This document shows, one piece after another, positions 1-8,018 of a stretch of DNA of 29,166 nt; position 1 is the stretch's first letter; the number at the start of each line of letters is the position of its first letter. The notes beneath the pieces are model-generated. The model saw nothing but the letters and a program-made list of their open reading frames with translations, did not search any database and was not told where the DNA came from. The DNA is from SUG1106 sp964651095 (lineage in GTDB: Bacteria; Bacillota; Clostridia; Peptostreptococcales; Anaerovoracaceae). Location of the stretch: NCBI GenBank assembly GCA_964651095.1, contig CAZYWO010000014.1:1-29166 (forward strand), in the 5' to 3' direction. Both the position numbers and the translations under genes were made by a program.

Positions 1-1
1 G

Positions 2-7
2 TATAAT
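2..7 (+). promoter_or_regulatory. -10 box of the rqcH promoter (partial promoter)
   Basis: A perfect TATAAT lies at the left edge; its -35 would be outside the window. Initiation near position 14 would give a leader of about 75 nt before the rqcH start. The leader contains a small hairpin, GTACC-TGCT-GGTAC. Only half of the promoter can be seen, so the call is moderate. Confidence 0.5.
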
Positions 8-87
8 GAAAGACGTACCTGCTGGTACATAAATACACAAACGACTTTCTTTGCGATAACTGCGAATACTTTTACAGAGGAAAAACA

Positions 88-1791
88 ATGGCTTACGATG
101 GAATAGTTACATGCGCCGTAGCGCGCCAACTTAAGGATAAAATATATATGGGTAAAATCGAAAAAGTTTATCAGCCTGAAACTGACGAACTAGTCTTTAA
201 TATACACACTAAAACCGGTAATTGTAAACTTTTTGCGTCTTCTGGCTCCGCACATGCAAGAGTTCATTTTATTGAAGATAACCCGGTCAATCCCCCTGCG
301 CCTCTGGCGTTTTGTATGCTGCTTCGCAAGCACCTGCAAGGTGGGCGTATAATCGGAGTAGAGCAAAACGGTTCGGAACGCATTATTGAAATTTCTGTAG
401 AAACTCTCAATGAATTGGGCTTCTCCGTCTCAAAAAAATTAATTTTTGAAATCATGGGTAAGCACAGCAATATTGTTTTAATAGATATTTCCAGCGGTAA
501 AATCATCGACTCAATTAAAAGAGTTTCTTTTGACGTAAATCGCGTAAGACAAATACTTCCCGGCATGATTTATCAATATCCGCCCCGGCAAGATAAAATT
601 CCATTTAAAGAAATCACGTATCAGCAGCTCACAGCCCTTCCTAAAGATGGAAAGACAATTCTTCGCACCGTTGGCGGAATCGCTCCTGCTTTTGCTGATG
701 AACTTGCACTCTACGAAGGAGAGCAGCGCTGGGAATATTTTTGCAGCGTGAAAGAAGAAGTGGAAAACAGCGTTTCAGATGGATCTTTCGTTTATCTTGA
801 CCATGACGAAAATCCCATTGATTTTTATCCGGTTCCCCTTACCGAACTTGAAAAAAATTGCAAGGTTGTAGGCTTCAGTAATATGAGCGGCGCGCTGGAA
901 TATTACTTTAGCAAAAAAGAATCCTCCAATCAGGGTCGCCAGAAGTCTCACGACTTGATTAAGTCCGTATCCGCCTCGCTGGATAAAATGTATCTAAAGA
1001 AAAAACGTCTTTCCGAGGATATTCTAAAGGCTGAAAACTCGGAAGATTTAAGGCTATACGGCGAACTTCTTACCGCCAATATTCATCTGGTAAAACCGGG
1101 GATGAAAGCGGTTGAAGTGATAAATTATTACGACGGTTCTACCCTAACCATACCTTTAGATGTCAAACTATCGCCGTCAAAAAATGCCCAGCAATACTTT
1201 AAAAAATACGGTAAATCTAAAACCGCCGTTAAGGAAAAGCAAATACAACTTGAAGAAAACGATGCGGAAATCAGTTACCTTGAGTCGGTTCTCTCCTATC
1301 TGGAAAATACCGACGATGTAAACGAAATAGAAAGTTTGAGAAATGAACTTGTTGAAACAGGATATGTAAGGCGGCGAAAACAGACAGGCGGTTTCCGCGA
1401 AAAGAAATATAAACCTATGCCGCACAAATATGTTCTTTCAAACGGTATGAGCGTGCTGGTAGGTAGAAATAACAAGGAGAACGACTTCCTCACCACTAAA
1501 ATTGCAGGCAGTAAAGACCTCTGGCTGCACACCAAAGATATCCCCGGTTCACACGTAATCGTGCAGAGCGGCGGCAATGAGCTTGATGAAGTTTCCATAT
1601 TTGAAGCTGCTGCTATCGCCGCTTATCATAGTAAAGGCCGAATATCCGAAAACGTTCCGGTGGACTATGTTCCCGTTAAATATGTAAAAAAACCTGCCGG
1701 TGCTAAGCCCGGAATGGTAATATTTACTAACAATAGAACTGTTTGGGTAAATCCTGCCCTACCTAATGTAAAAAAACAGAATACTGAATAA
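88..1791 (+). CDS. rqcH: RqcH (Rqc2/NEMF family, NFACT domains), ribosome quality control factor
   Basis: A 567-residue NFACT protein, formerly annotated as fibronectin-binding protein A. The family binds stalled 50S subunits carrying peptidyl-tRNA and recruits tRNA-Ala to add C-terminal alanine tails that mark the chain for degradation. The NFACT-N part spans about residues 1-270, with the typical LAFCMLLRKHLQGG stretch at 73-86. A coiled-coil region covers about 275-425. The C-terminal NFACT-R domain (about 440-560) has the family hallmark DLWLHTKDIPGSHV. The full length matches bacterial homologues. The start is the ATG preceded by CAGAGG at 75-80. The residues at 97-98, where B. subtilis RqcH has the Asp-Arg pair, appear to be Glu-Arg. 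The gene stands alone between its own promoter and terminator. Confidence 0.93.
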   Translation: MAYDGIVTCAVARQLKDKIYMGKIEKVYQPETDELVFNIHTKTGNCKLFASSGSAHARVHFIEDNPVNPPAPLAFCMLLRKHLQGGRIIGVEQNGSERIIEISVETLNELGFSVSKKLIFEIMGKHSNIVLIDISSGKIIDSIKRVSFDVNRVRQILPGMIYQYPPRQDKIPFKEITYQQLTALPKDGKTILRTVGGIAPAFADELALYEGEQRWEYFCSVKEEVENSVSDGSFVYLDHDENPIDFYPVPLTELEKNCKVVGFSNMSGALEYYFSKKESSNQGRQKSHDLIKSVSASLDKMYLKKKRLSEDILKAENSEDLRLYGELLTANIHLVKPGMKAVEVINYYDGSTLTIPLDVKLSPSKNAQQYFKKYGKSKTAVKEKQIQLEENDAEISYLESVLSYLENTDDVNEIESLRNELVETGYVRRRKQTGGFREKKYKPMPHKYVLSNGMSVLVGRNNKENDFLTTKIAGSKDLWLHTKDIPGSHVIVQSGGNELDEVSIFEAAAIAAYHSKGRISENVPVDYVPVKYVKKPAGAKPGMVIFTNNRTVWVNPALPNVKKQNTE

Positions 1792-1796
1792 ATGTT

Positions 1797-1826
1797 AAAG
1801 ACGCCTTCCCATTGGGAGGCGTCTTT
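1797..1826. terminator. Intrinsic terminator, probably bidirectional
   Basis: The arms AAAGACGCC and GGCGTCTTT pair, extended by CCC/GGG around an ATT loop with one bulged T. The hairpin starts 5 nt after the rqcH stop and lies between two convergent genes (rqcH and the minus-strand lipoprotein). The A-rich and T-rich flanks suit termination in both directions. Confidence 0.85.
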
Positions 1827-1884
1827 AATGACATATTTTATATCTTCATTTACATTTTTTATATTTTTATTTACATTATATGCT

Positions 1885-2442
1885 TTACTCCATTTGCTGC
1901 AAGATCATATTGAAGTATTCCAGATAATCGTTGAAAATATCTCCGAAGAAAATGTTAGTATCGCCGCCTGATACCGTAGCTACTGCCTGTGAAAAATCTT
2001 CAGATGCTACAAAGTCAATGCTTATTTCGAGCATTTTTCCGTTCACATCCGCATTACCTTCCAAAATGCTTTCATAGAGCCTGTTATCATCGCTGACTTC
2101 CACTCTGTTCATTTCTCCGTCTTCAATGGTAAAATCATAAGTATTATCTCCAAGAACAAGTTTTCCTGTTCCTCCTACATCAATGATTTCACCGTCTTCA
2201 GACGCATTAAATTCAGTAAAATTCAGATTAAGCTCTGATTCCATGCTTAGACTCTCTGAATCGTCGATTCCAAAAACAGAAAGATCAGATTTTTTCATAT
2301 ATTCAACATCTTCTTCCCTATCAGATATTTTTAATGTAATATCTTTAGATTGTGAATCATCTGACTGCGTTTCCCCATTACCGCAGCCGCAAACTGCAAA
2401 CACCATTATTAAACATACCGCCACACTTACAATTTTTTTCAT
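1885..2442 (-). CDS. Small secreted lipoprotein of unknown function
   Basis: 185 residues. The N-terminus is a classic lipoprotein signal peptide: MKK, a hydrophobic run, and a lipobox ending AVCGC with the modified cysteine at residue 20. The mature part is acidic, rich in Asp, Glu and Ser, with alternating beta-like stretches; I recognise no family motif. The start has a strong ribosome-binding site (GGGGGAG, about 6 nt upstream). The hydrolase gene ends 45 nt upstream on the same strand without a visible terminator between them, so the two may be cotranscribed. The role is unknown; a cell-surface location is the only firm inference. Confidence 0.8.
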   Translation of the reverse strand: MKKIVSVAVCLIMVFAVCGCGNGETQSDDSQSKDITLKISDREEDVEYMKKSDLSVFGIDDSESLSMESELNLNFTEFNASEDGEIIDVGGTGKLVLGDNTYDFTIEDGEMNRVEVSDDNRLYESILEGNADVNGKMLEISIDFVASEDFSQAVATVSGGDTNIFFGDIFNDYLEYFNMILQQME

Positions 2443-2487
2443 TTTCTCCCCCTTATTTTAAAACATTCCCTTTTTTAACCATTATGC

Positions 2488-3339
2488 CTATAAGCTCTTT
2501 ATAAACTCAATGGCTTTCTTAATGACTTCCTCTCCTGTCTGACCCTTCGGCCCTCCATTATGGATTTCATGGTAATATCCTTCCCACTCCACAAGGGTAA
2601 AGGCTTCCTTATCCTGAAGTTTGGCAAACTCCCTGCTTCCCTCTATCGAACAGATTTTATCCTCTGTACCGTGCATTAAAAGGCAAGGAGTTTTACGGGC
2701 TCTGCCGTTGTCCTCGTTAGTTCCCTTTTCCAGAGCAGTTCCTATGGTAAATCCCTGAAATGCACATAACATGGAAACATTAGCATGGACCATCGGATCG
2801 GAATTATATGGTCTTACATATTCTACGTTGCCAAGCTGGTCTTCCGGAAAGGCCTGTTTGATAGTCATCTTAGGAGCAATCTTGGACATGAGTTTTACAG
2901 CCTGATACAACGTTCCCGTTACAGGACGCACCAGCCTAATCCAAGGCGCTGAAATTATGTATCCGCAAGGTATATCGTTATGTCCTCCCCTTGCTCTGTA
3001 ATCAAGAGTGATATTTCCGCCCATGCTGTGTCCATACATAACTATTGGAATATTCGGATATAATTTCTGAGCGTGTTCAATCAAAGCATCTATGTCTTTT
3101 AAAACTTCTTCTCTTGGCGCACAGTGGCCTCTTACACCTTCCGTGCGTCCATGTCCGCGTAAATCCATCGATACAACAGCGATCTTTTCCTTGTTAAAAT
3201 ATTCTGCTACTCTTGAAAATCTTCCTGCGTGTTCACCAATTCCATGAATCAGTACAACCACCTTTTCAGGATTTTCACAAGGAAAATGATAGCCTGCAAT
3301 TTTAAAATTTCTTCCTTCCAAATCAAATAATTGATACAT
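2488..3339 (-). CDS. Alpha/beta hydrolase, monoacylglycerol lipase / lysophospholipase type
   Basis: 283 residues, a single serine hydrolase domain. The family motifs are in order: HGIGEHAGR at about 32-40 (oxyanion region, as in monoacylglycerol lipases), RGHGRTEG at 61-68, the nucleophile elbow GHSMGG with Ser105, the acid in HGTEDK (Asp227), and the base in YYHEIHNG (His257). No signal peptide is present, so it should act in the cytoplasm, probably on glycerides or lysophospholipids. The substrate cannot be read from sequence. The start is supported by AAAGGAG about 7 nt upstream. It may be the first gene of a two-gene unit with the downstream lipoprotein. Confidence 0.88.
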   Translation of the reverse strand: MYQLFDLEGRNFKIAGYHFPCENPEKVVVLIHGIGEHAGRFSRVAEYFNKEKIAVVSMDLRGHGRTEGVRGHCAPREEVLKDIDALIEHAQKLYPNIPIVMYGHSMGGNITLDYRARGGHNDIPCGYIISAPWIRLVRPVTGTLYQAVKLMSKIAPKMTIKQAFPEDQLGNVEYVRPYNSDPMVHANVSMLCAFQGFTIGTALEKGTNEDNGRARKTPCLLMHGTEDKICSIEGSREFAKLQDKEAFTLVEWEGYYHEIHNGGPKGQTGEEVIKKAIEFIKSL

Positions 3340-3509
3340 TTTAAACTCCTTTCAAAATGATAATTACAAAAAATGACCAAAATATTACATAAACCGACTT
3401 ATTTTTTACATTTTTCCCCTTTTTCTATTTATTTCTCCAAAAATTGTGTTACTATTTTCTTACATTCTTAGCTTTGGCTTAGATAATCAGAAAAAGGAGG
3501 TTTTATACC

Positions 3510-3623
3510 ATGAGACGAACTTGTTATTGTTGTTTCCTGTGTGGGAACATATATCACAATATTGCGTTTAAAGGAGGCTATGTATGTGAAGACTGCATTG
3601 ATTATATTAAGTCACAAAGCTAA
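3510..3623 (+). CDS. Tiny zinc-finger protein resembling CsfB/Gin anti-sigma factor
   Basis: An ATG-initiated ORF of 37 codons behind a near-perfect ribosome-binding site (AAAAAGGAGG at 3491-3500, about 9 nt upstream). The peptide has two CxxC pairs: Cys8/Cys11 (CFLCG) and Cys26/Cys29 (VCEDC), 14 residues apart, plus extra cysteines at 5 and 7. The layout, including a hydrophobic stretch just before the second pair, resembles the zinc ribbon of CsfB/Gin, which inhibits sigma-G (and sigma-E) during Bacillus sporulation. Known Gin proteins are often longer (about 60 residues in B. subtilis), so this could be a short variant or another small zinc ribbon. It lies between two minus-strand genes and ends before the hairpin at 3757. 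Gene reality is likely; the function is tentative. Confidence 0.6.
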   Translation: MRRTCYCCFLCGNIYHNIAFKGGYVCEDCIDYIKSQS

Positions 3624-3756
3624 GATTTAAAAAATCAATTAAAATAACTCGGCGTTTAAATCGAAAAATTCCAAATTAAAATTAAATGACGTGTTCAAGC
3701 ACTTTCCCTTTATAAACACAACAATACTATGCAGTTAATAGCCTCATAGGAAAATA

Positions 3757-3780
3757 GGGGAGGTTTTACCTCCCTTTCCT
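3757..3780. terminator. Intrinsic terminator for the Gin-like gene, perhaps bidirectional
   Basis: Stem GGGAGGT (3758-3764) / ACCTCCC (3768-3774) with a TTT loop, followed on the plus strand by a T-rich tract. It overlaps the last codons and stop of the minus-strand flavin-reductase gene. Minus-strand transcripts have only a short TATTTT tail, so termination there may be weaker. Confidence 0.65.
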
Positions 3781-4401
3781 TTTTTGCCTGTTTTTTTCAA
3801 TTCTTTCGGCATGCTTTTCCCTGTTTATGCGTTTTTTTGTTTTAGGTTTCATAACGGAGTAACCGAATTTTCCAAGAGGAGATTTTCTAATTCCGAAATA
3901 CTCTCCGTGTACATATGACAGAATCCCTGCCTCACCAAGATTGATCCTGCCTTTTTCATCCACCAACTTCTCATCCACATGAATCGCTGCAATCTCTGCA
4001 ATGAACATATCATGGCTGTTAAAGCGTTTAATTTCTGTAACACGACATTCCAAATTGACGGGAGATTCTTCAATCATGGGGCACCTTACTATATCTCCCT
4101 CTGTAGGAGTAAGCTGCATTTCATTAAACTTGTTCACATCTCTGCCCGACTTTACGCCGCAATAGTCTGTAGCAAAGGTTAGCTGCTCGGTAGTTAAATT
4201 GATTACAAACTCCCGGTTTTTTTCAATAATATCATGAGAATACCTTGAAGGTCTAACAGAAATATACGTCATAGGCGGATTTGAATTTATAATCCCTGTC
4301 CAAGCTATAGTTATGATGTTTTTTTCTTCTCCCTCACCACAGGAAACCATTACAGCGGGAACAGGAGCGAGCATGGCTCCCGGTTTAAAACTTTTCTTCA
4401 A
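3766..4401 (-). CDS. Flavin reductase family protein (FMN-binding split barrel, flavoredoxin-like)
   Basis: 211 residues. The N-terminal pattern MLAPVPAVMVSCG...NIITIAWTGIINSNPPMTYISVRPSRYSHDII is typical of flavin reductase-like / flavoredoxin proteins, which bind FMN in a split-barrel fold and pass electrons in anaerobes. The last about 25 residues are a strongly basic tail (KPKTKKRINREKHAERIEKN...), unusual for a small flavoprotein and possibly nucleic-acid or membrane contacting. The start codon is TTG. It is chosen because GAGGAGG sits 8 nt upstream, and this site is formed by the last codons of rluD, which stops only 4 nt before. That implies translational coupling and makes it the last gene of the divIVA-lspA-rluD operon. 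The electron partner is unknown. Confidence 0.85.
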   Translation of the reverse strand: MKKSFKPGAMLAPVPAVMVSCGEGEEKNIITIAWTGIINSNPPMTYISVRPSRYSHDIIEKNREFVINLTTEQLTFATDYCGVKSGRDVNKFNEMQLTPTEGDIVRCPMIEESPVNLECRVTEIKRFNSHDMFIAEIAAIHVDEKLVDEKGRINLGEAGILSYVHGEYFGIRKSPLGKFGYSVMKPKTKKRINREKHAERIEKNRQKRKGR

Positions 4402-4405
4402 AAAA

Positions 4406-5332
4406 CTACCTCCTCAGTTTTTCAAGTATCTTATCAAAATCTTCGGGTATGGGTCTTTCAAATTCCATATATTCTCCTGTGGCAGGGTGTACAAACCCGA
4501 GTACCTTAGCGTGGAGCATCTGCCCTTCTTCTGTCAGTGCAGGTTTTTTAGGCCCGTAAACCATATCTCCCACCAGAGGATGGTTAAGGTAAGCCATATG
4601 CACTCTTATCTGATGGGTTCTTCCGGTCTCAAGGCGAGCTTCGATTAGAGTATAGCGCCCAAACCTTTCGAGAACTTTCCAATGAGTCACCGCTCTTTTT
4701 GAATTTTCCCTATTAACCGCTTGACGCAGGCGGTTTTTAGGATCTCGGCCTATGGGTGCGTCAACGGTTCCTTCATCTTCCAAAAAGTTGTTATGTACCA
4801 AGGCCACATATTTTCTGGTTATGGAATGGACTGCCAGTTGGTTGGACAATGATTCGTGCGCCTTATCATTTTTTGCAATCATTAAAAGTCCGCTGGTATC
4901 TTTGTCGATTCTGTGCACAATTCCCGGTCTTATAATTCCGTTAATGGACGAAAGTCTGTTGCCGCAATGATACATAATTGCATTAACCAGAGTTCCTGTA
5001 TAATTTCCTGCCGCCGGATGAACTACCATCCCTTTCGGTTTATTTACTACAAGCACATCGTCGTCTTCATACACGATATCTAAAGGTATGTCTTCTGCTT
5101 CTACTTTAAGAACTTTAGGCTCAGGAATAGTTATTTCCACATTATCGCCGCAAATTGCCTTATACTTTTTCGATGTACAGATTTGGTCGTTTATTTTTAA
5201 TCCTCCGCTTTCAATGATTTTTTGAAGAAAACTTCGGGAAGTTTCAGGTAATAGCAAAGAAAGCACTAAATCAATTCTAGTGCTTTGAAATTCTTTATCT
5301 ATTAAAAATGTATATTTTTCCTGTTGGCTCAT
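4406..5332 (-). CDS. rluD: RluD/RluA-family 23S rRNA pseudouridine synthase
   Basis: 308 residues from the chosen ATG. An S4 RNA-binding domain (about 17-75, including the GGLKIND segment) is followed by the pseudouridine synthase domain. The motif HRIDKDTSGL at 140-149 carries the catalytic aspartate (Asp143). RTHQIRVH and HPLVGD further on are also family signatures. The enzyme isomerises uridines in 23S rRNA; the exact sites depend on the subfamily. An upstream in-frame GTG (5341) lies inside the AGGTGA ribosome-binding site, so the ATG at 5332 is preferred. It begins 5 nt after the lspA stop, the same order as ylyB after lspA in Bacillus. Confidence 0.92.
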   Translation of the reverse strand: MSQQEKYTFLIDKEFQSTRIDLVLSLLLPETSRSFLQKIIESGGLKINDQICTSKKYKAICGDNVEITIPEPKVLKVEAEDIPLDIVYEDDDVLVVNKPKGMVVHPAAGNYTGTLVNAIMYHCGNRLSSINGIIRPGIVHRIDKDTSGLLMIAKNDKAHESLSNQLAVHSITRKYVALVHNNFLEDEGTVDAPIGRDPKNRLRQAVNRENSKRAVTHWKVLERFGRYTLIEARLETGRTHQIRVHMAYLNHPLVGDMVYGPKKPALTEEGQMLHAKVLGFVHPATGEYMEFERPIPEDFDKILEKLRR

Positions 5333-5337
5333 TATCT

Positions 5338-5811
5338 TCACCTATGTATTTTTCGATGTTTCTTTTTATCAGATTTGTCGAATACAAACATAAACAAAAC
5401 TAAAAATCCACATCCAACACATATAGCAATATCGGCTACATTAAAGACCGGCCAAAAATTGAAATCAAACATATCCGTCACAAAGCCGAAACGCAGTCTG
5501 TCGATCAGATTTCCAAACCCGCCCGAAATTATAAGTTCCATGGCTAAAAGCAATGTCCAATGGTCATCCTTATGGTTTTCCATATACCACACAGCAAAAC
5601 ACAGTGCAAGCGCCGGCACAAGAATAATCAATATTTCTCTGCCGGAAAACAGGCTGAACGCAGCCCCTCTATTCTGCACATAAGTAATGCTGAAAAAATC
5701 CTCGATTATTTCTACACTCTGTCCACAGTACATAGTCTCACGAATGAGAAACTTAAGCAGATAGTCAAGTATCAAAATTAATGCAATAATCAAATACCGG
5801 AATTTTTTCAT
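5338..5811 (-). CDS. lspA: Lipoprotein signal peptidase (signal peptidase II)
   Basis: 157 residues with four expected membrane segments. It is an aspartic membrane protease that cleaves prolipoproteins after lipid attachment at the lipobox cysteine, as needed by the several lipoproteins in this window. Conserved blocks: VQNRGAAFSLF at 45-55, GGFGNLIDR at 97-105, VTDMFDF at 111-117 (catalytic Asp113) and FNVADIAI at 123-130 (catalytic Asp127). The length is usual for the family. Its ATG overlaps the divIVA stop (ATGA), which implies coupling. Confidence 0.95.
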   Translation of the reverse strand: MKKFRYLIIALILILDYLLKFLIRETMYCGQSVEIIEDFFSITYVQNRGAAFSLFSGREILIILVPALALCFAVWYMENHKDDHWTLLLAMELIISGGFGNLIDRLRFGFVTDMFDFNFWPVFNVADIAICVGCGFLVLFMFVFDKSDKKKHRKIHR

Positions 5812-6488
5812 CTAACGTGTACCATAGTCCTTGTTAAGTCTTGGGCCTTATCGGTTTCTTCTACTGTCTGATTATCCGTTTTAGTCTGTTTTTCGGATGG
5901 CGATACATCTGCCTCTTCGGTTATGTTCTTAGCTTTAGGCTCTAAATTATTTAAAGAATCATCAGTCGGATTTGCTACATGGGTAACTCCATCTGTAGCC
6001 GCCATTGAAGCCGGAACGAAATCATTTTCAAAATCGGCAAGAAAATCCGTACTTCCAAAGTCCAGTCTCTCCAGCTCGGCTTCAAGCATTTTCTTATATC
6101 TTTCTTTAAGCGTCTCCACTCTGCCTTTGAGCCTGTTTCCCTCATCTGTATATTTGGAGATTGACTCTCTGGCTTCTCTTGTGATGAGATTAGCCTCCAG
6201 TTCTGCGTTCTTAAGAAGAATGTCTGCGCGTCTCTCAGCGCTGGCAGCAATATCATTCATCAGAGATCTTGCTGACTCTAAAGTCTCATACACTGATGTT
6301 TCAGTGGACATGTGCTTGTCAACCTGCACATGAGCCTTACTCAGCTCATTTTTAAGCTGTTTATTCTCCCTTATGAGCTTTTCCATGTCTAAAATGATTA
6401 AATCTAAAAATTCGTCAACTTCTTCTTCGTTATATCCCTTTTTTGCTCTTGAAAATTCTTTGTTTTCAATATCCGCAGGTGTAATCAC
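5808..6488 (-). CDS. divIVA: DivIVA domain protein
   Basis: 226 residues. The N-terminus has the DivIVA membrane-binding motif (ITPADIENKEFSRAKKGYNE, then EVDEFLDLI). Long coiled coils follow to about residue 150, then an acidic, low-complexity tail. DivIVA proteins bind negatively curved membrane at poles and septa and recruit partners of division, wall growth or chromosome anchoring. The start is GTG, with GGGAGG about 9-10 nt upstream; no better ATG lies nearby. The gene sits in the canonical position after yggT/ylmG, but the S4-domain gene ylmH usually found between them in Bacillus is missing. Confidence 0.93.
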   Translation of the reverse strand: MITPADIENKEFSRAKKGYNEEEVDEFLDLIILDMEKLIRENKQLKNELSKAHVQVDKHMSTETSVYETLESARSLMNDIAASAERRADILLKNAELEANLITREARESISKYTDEGNRLKGRVETLKERYKKMLEAELERLDFGSTDFLADFENDFVPASMAATDGVTHVANPTDDSLNNLEPKAKNITEEADVSPSEKQTKTDNQTVEETDKAQDLTRTMVHVR

Positions 6489-6518
6489 TTTTCTCTTCCT
6501 CCCAATCCTTAATCCAAA

Positions 6519-6800
6519 TTAAAATATTATAGCCACGATCCTTACCAGAACATTAGTTATTACCTGCAGCAATATAAGCGCAAGAAATAGGGAAAAATCC
6601 ATCATTCCGGTGTTAAACCTGCTGAGCAGTTTACGGCAAGGAGCCACAATAGGCTCCGTGAAATTAATCAGCGCGCCATATATTTTGCCTATAGGGCTGT
6701 ACGGATCCCTTGCAAACCAGCTCAAAATCGCTCTGATAAGTATAGCTGAACTGATTATCTCCGCAAACATATATATGGCATAAATTAAAATTGACTTCAT
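6519..6800 (-). CDS. yggT: YggT/YlmG family membrane protein
   Basis: 93 residues with two membrane segments (about 3-25 and 66-88) joined by a loop holding RAILSWF and the conserved PIVAPCRKLL stretch. YggT/YlmG proteins are small inner-membrane proteins linked genetically to division; their molecular role is unclear. The ATG at 6800 is chosen because AGGAGG lies 4 nt upstream, right after the sepF stop. An upstream in-frame GTG (6818) would overlap sepF and lacks a site. Confidence 0.88.
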   Translation of the reverse strand: MKSILIYAIYMFAEIISSAILIRAILSWFARDPYSPIGKIYGALINFTEPIVAPCRKLLSRFNTGMMDFSLFLALILLQVITNVLVRIVAIIF

Positions 6801-6808
6801 CGGTCCTC

Positions 6809-7291
6809 CTATCTCCACGGATTTTTATTTCCGCTGAATTCAAACCCTCTTTCCTCTTGATTTGCAGCAATATCGACACTTTCAGGTGCAAAAATAAAAA
6901 TATTGTTGGCTACTTTTTGAACATTTCCGTTAAGAGCGTATGTAGCGCCGCTAAGAAAGTCGAAAATCTTCTTAGCCGTTTCCGTTTCAATCTTTTCAAG
7001 ATTGATAATGACAGGTCTCCTGCCCTTTAAACTATCCACCAATTTAGGGCATTCATCAAAGCTTTTAGGTTCTATTACAATCAACTTAAAGGCGTTGGTT
7101 CCCGCAATAGATATCCTTTTTTCCAGCGGAACTGCCTTTACAGATTCGGCGCCTCTGGGCTGAAAACTGCTCACAGATTTTCTTTCCTCGCTGCGAATTT
7201 CTTCCTTCATGGATCTTACCTCTTCTTCAGTAAAATCATCGTCAATTTCCTCAATACCTACCAGTTTTTTAAAAGTGTCTGAAAATCCCAT
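6809..7291 (-). CDS. sepF: Cell division protein SepF
   Basis: 160 residues from the chosen start. The N-terminal MGFSDTFKKLVGIEE is the amphipathic membrane-binding helix, followed by a charged linker (about 18-65). The compact SepF core domain spans about 70-145 (KLIVIEPKSFDEC...VIINLEKIE...IFDFLSGATYALNG). SepF anchors FtsZ at the membrane and forms rings at the septum. The start at 7291 has AGGAGG 5 nt upstream; a longer in-frame reading to 7348 lacks support and would run towards yggS. The neighbours yggS and yggT match the Bacillota cluster. Confidence 0.94.
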   Translation of the reverse strand: MGFSDTFKKLVGIEEIDDDFTEEEVRSMKEEIRSEERKSVSSFQPRGAESVKAVPLEKRISIAGTNAFKLIVIEPKSFDECPKLVDSLKGRRPVIINLEKIETETAKKIFDFLSGATYALNGNVQKVANNIFIFAPESVDIAANQEERGFEFSGNKNPWR

Positions 7292-7310
7292 GTTATCCTC
7301 CTGTCTTCCT

Positions 7311-8018
7311 CTATTCACCTTGTTTTTTAGAATAATCTCTGGCTCCAAAAATCATCGTACCCACTCTGATAAGATTGGAACCTGCCTCTATCGCAACCTC
7401 AAAATCATTTGACATACCCATGGACAGGTATTTAAAATCCAGATTGGAATGTTCAATTTTTCCGTATTGGTCGTACAAGTCTTTTACCTGTTTGAAATAT
7501 ATTGCTGCATCTTCCGGATTGTCCTCAAAAGGAGCTATACACATAAGCCCTCTGATTTTTACATTGGGGCATTGCCTAAGAATGTCTTCAATTAGCTGAC
7601 CTGTTTCCTCGGTGGTGATCCCGAACTTACTCTCCTCCATAGCTGAATTTACCTGAATCAATATATCCATGGTAAGATTATGCTGCCCGGCTCTCTTGTC
7701 GATTTCCTGGGCAAGTCTCAAAGAATCTACCGAATGTATCATATCAACCTTATCTATTATATACTTGACCTTGTTAGTCTGCAGATGACCAATCAGATGC
7801 CATCTGGCAGGTTTAACCCGATCATATTTATTCATAATTTCCTGCACCTTGTTCTCGCCGATATCGGTGATTCCGCAATCGATGGCTTCGTTTATTTCAT
7901 CTACATCGTGAAGTTTAGTAACAGCCACCAGAAGCACATCGTCGCCGCTTCTTCCTGAGCGTTTGGCAGCTTCTTTCTTGAGTTGATTCACATATGCAAT
8001 GTTTTCTTTAATTGGCAT
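7311..8018 (-). CDS. yggS: YggS/YlmE (PLPBP) family PLP homeostasis protein
   Basis: 235 residues, a fold-type III PLP-binding barrel. Members have no proven catalysis and buffer pyridoxal phosphate, affecting amino-acid and keto-acid balance. Motifs: VAVTKLHD with the PLP lysine at residue 35, GENKVQE, WHLIGHLQTNK, the SMGMSNDFE block near the C-terminus and the closing RVGTMIFGAR. The ATG at 8018 is chosen: it has AAGGA about 10 nt upstream and overlaps the end of the preceding gene by 11 nt. A longer reading to 8093 would add a lysine-rich stretch that is the upstream gene read in another frame. Confidence 0.93.
   Translation of the reverse strand: MPIKENIAYVNQLKKEAAKRSGRSGDDVLLVAVTKLHDVDEINEAIDCGITDIGENKVQEIMNKYDRVKPARWHLIGHLQTNKVKYIIDKVDMIHSVDSLRLAQEIDKRAGQHNLTMDILIQVNSAMEESKFGITTEETGQLIEDILRQCPNVKIRGLMCIAPFEDNPEDAAIYFKQVKDLYDQYGKIEHSNLDFKYLSMGMSNDFEVAIEAGSNLIRVGTMIFGARDYSKKQGE

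Noticed and set aside
3482..3487. GATAAT as the -10 of the Gin-like gene
   Set aside because: A start 7 nt downstream would fall within the ribosome-binding site; the true promoter, perhaps for a sporulation sigma factor, was not identified.
5333..5341. GTG start giving rluD three more residues
   Set aside because: The GTG is part of the AGGTGA site that serves the ATG at 5332.
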